Source: Altibacter sp. HG106
GTDB lineage: Bacteria > Bacteroidota > Bacteroidia > Flavobacteriales > Flavobacteriaceae
Direction of reading: 5' to 3'
Length of the DNA stretch: 64,000 nt
NCBI RefSeq assembly: GCF_028561755.1
Contig: NZ_JAQQTD010000005.1
Coordinates: forward strand, 124,001-188,000
The notes below the pieces were generated by a model. It did not search any database and was not told where the DNA came from. It saw only the letters and a list, made by a program, of their open reading frames with translations. The translations under genes and the position numbers were made by a program. Shown here one piece after another: positions 62,502-64,000 of the stretch (within the stretch, counting starts at the first letter, position 1; each line of letters starts with the position of its first letter).

Positions 62502-63947
62502 TTAATTTGATAATATGACGTATTGCCAGGGCGCAAATTCAAGCGTCAAATCGGGAGAAATTTCCATGGATTCTTCCGTCATGAGTTGGGTGTAGTTGCC
62601 GGAAGCATTGACGGTAAAGGTGTTGGGTTGCGCATTCAGATTTGCGATATACACGACTTCTCGATCGCCAGATTTTCTTCGGAATGCCAAAAGGTGTTGA
62701 TCATCCGAGGTTTCGAGTCGCTCATAGGAAGCCGGTGTTTTCCCTCCAGCCAGCGCAGGATGCGTAGTTTTGAGCTGGCCGAGCATTTCCAACAAGGGCC
62801 AAACACGCCCTTTTTCTTTTGGAATGGTATCTTTTTCGAAAAATCGCAATCGCTTGTCCATATCGTATTCTTGCCCGCTGTAGATCAACGGCATTCCGGG
62901 CATGGTATAGGTAAGTGCCAACAGGGCATCCTGAGCATCCCCCATGCGTTCATTCACCGTACCATTCCATGAGTTTTCGTCGTGATTGGTCACAAAGTTC
63001 ATCAAGATATCATTGGCCTCCCATTTCTCTTCTCGATCTTTCATATAGGAGTCAAAAGCCGCAACATTTGCTGACCCCTTCGCTATTTCATTCAAAATAT
63101 GATGTCCTTCCCAGGCATACGACATTTCAAACAGATCACCGGTCATGATTTCGGGGATTTCCGCTTCGGCCAACATAAAGATATCTTTCTCCTCACGTAA
63201 TCGGGGAATCGCCTTCTCCCAAAACGCTTGCGGCACGCCGTGAGCTACGTCGCAACGAAACCCATCCACGTCATGTTCGGTAATCCAATACTGCATATCG
63301 GCGATCATGGCTTGTTGCATTTCGGCATTGTCATAATTCAAATCGGCTACGTCGGTCCAGCCCCAGGATTCTCCTTCATTATTCAGCGGATCGATAATTT
63401 CTCCAGCTTCGTTCTGGGTGTAATACTCTGGGTGTTCGGTTATCCAAGGGTGATCCCACCCCGTATGATTAGGAACCCAGTCTAAGATAACATAGATTCC
63501 GTTTTCATGCGCTGTGGTTACCAGTTTATCAAAGTCGGTTTTAGTTCCATACTCCGTATTTACCGCTGTGTAATCGGCCACGGCATAGTAGCTTCCCAGG
63601 TATTTTTTGCGTTCTTCCAGATCTTCAATTTCAGAAACCATCAGATCGCCTTGTGCCTTTCGTTTTTCCATCGAAATGGGGTGAATGGGCATGAGCCAAA
63701 TAATTTGTACGCCAAGATCTTTTAGTTTCGGAATATCGGCAGTGAACGCGTCGAAGGTGCCTTCCGGAGAATATTGCCGAATGTTGGCCTCGTAGATAAC
63801 CGCATTCGACAACACACTGTCGTTAATAGGGGTGTAGCTTGACTGTGGTTCCGTTTCCGTCTCCACCGTTTTTTTAGTTTCATCATTACAAGCCACTATT
63901 CCGAAGAAGAGGACCCATACCATGCAAAAAGAGGAAATCGTTTTCAT
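62502..63947 (-). CDS. GH13 alpha-amylase-family lipoprotein
   Basis: The 481-aa protein has a lipoprotein signal (FGIVAC) and the GH13 barrel: YEANIRQYSPEGTFDAF, IIWLMPIHPI, YVILDWVPNHTGWDHPW, nucleophile Asp in DGFRCDVAHGVP, acid/base Glu in FMLAEAEIPE and VTNHDENSW. Such enzymes, like SusG, cut starch-type glucans at the cell surface or in the periplasm. It fits the alpha-glucan theme (glgB, GH31). Start ATG 63947; its promoter lies near the right window edge and is not resolved. Confidence 0.92.
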   Translation of the reverse strand: MKTISSFCMVWVLFFGIVACNDETKKTVETETEPQSSYTPINDSVLSNAVIYEANIRQYSPEGTFDAFTADIPKLKDLGVQIIWLMPIHPISMEKRKAQGDLMVSEIEDLEERKKYLGSYYAVADYTAVNTEYGTKTDFDKLVTTAHENGIYVILDWVPNHTGWDHPWITEHPEYYTQNEAGEIIDPLNNEGESWGWTDVADLNYDNAEMQQAMIADMQYWITEHDVDGFRCDVAHGVPQAFWEKAIPRLREEKDIFMLAEAEIPEIMTGDLFEMSYAWEGHHILNEIAKGSANVAAFDSYMKDREEKWEANDILMNFVTNHDENSWNGTVNERMGDAQDALLALTYTMPGMPLIYSGQEYDMDKRLRFFEKDTIPKEKGRVWPLLEMLGQLKTTHPALAGGKTPASYERLETSDDQHLLAFRRKSGDREVVYIANLNAQPNTFTVNASGNYTQLMTEESMEISPDLTLEFAPWQYVILSN

Positions 63948-64000
63948 ATGTTAATATTCAAAGGTTGCATTTGGAAGTAAGGTACATTTTTTTTCGTTTA

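Overview
The window reads as chromosome of a marine-type member of the Flavobacteriaceae (Bacteroidota). The evidence is the gene content (SusG-like amylase lipoprotein, CarboxypepD_reg-type outer-membrane proteins, a QEGLA/ATP-grasp cluster, menaquinone genes, HisKA_3 kinases with NarL-type regulators), promoters of the Bacteroidota form TTG/TTTG-N19-21-TAnnTTTG, and a near absence of Shine-Dalgarno sites. The genus cannot be fixed from sequence reading alone. I saw no rRNA, tRNA, CRISPR array or insertion sequence.

Layout. 1-5.2 kb: 3' end of asnB, then an operon of a DUF1704 metallopeptidase-like protein, a glutathione-synthase-like ATP-grasp ligase and an aspartoacylase-like zinc hydrolase, then an atypical SDR. 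5.3-12.5 kb: menaquinone synthesis (menB; menI-menF-menD), with a papain-like protease, a CvfB-like S1 protein and two small unknowns. 12.5-21 kb: esterase, plant-type LRR protein, glgB, a GH31 glucosidase, a CarboxypepD_reg surface protein and a DUF3616 protein. 21-24.6 kb: dnaK, a repeat-rich 456-bp gap and an alcohol dehydrogenase. 24.7-32.5 kb: a DnaE/Y-family polymerase pair, sdaA, a SnoaL-like protein, panB and a pseudouridine synthase. 32.5-35 kb: a four-gene signalling module (small protein, polytopic membrane protein, histidine kinase, LuxR-type regulator). 35.3-42.7 kb: CHAP amidase, the 5-oxoprolinase operon with an Nramp-like transporter, and an M16 peptidase.

42.9-53.7 kb is the most novel region. 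It is a run of plus-strand genes: LytTR regulator, lipoprotein, TPR histidine kinase with its regulator, a TonB-dependent-receptor-like barrel, a 57-residue peptide with a textbook double-glycine leader and a core holding 17 consecutive glutamines, an unknown 116-aa protein, a JmjC/cupin-type oxygenase, a C39-peptidase ABC exporter and a 57-aa membrane protein. I read it as a candidate RiPP (ribosomally made, modified and exported peptide) system of a type I do not recognise.

53.7-64 kb: yifB/comM; a second, homologous copy of the four-gene signalling module (55.3-57.8 kb); then sugar metabolism (pgi; pfkA-gapA-BadF-type kinase; GH13 amylase). The two signalling modules share gene order, overlaps and a 13-bp promoter-region motif, so they look like paralogous copies of one undescribed system. 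Carbon storage and glycolysis (glgB, GH31, GH13, pgi, pfkA, gapA) form a second theme of the window.
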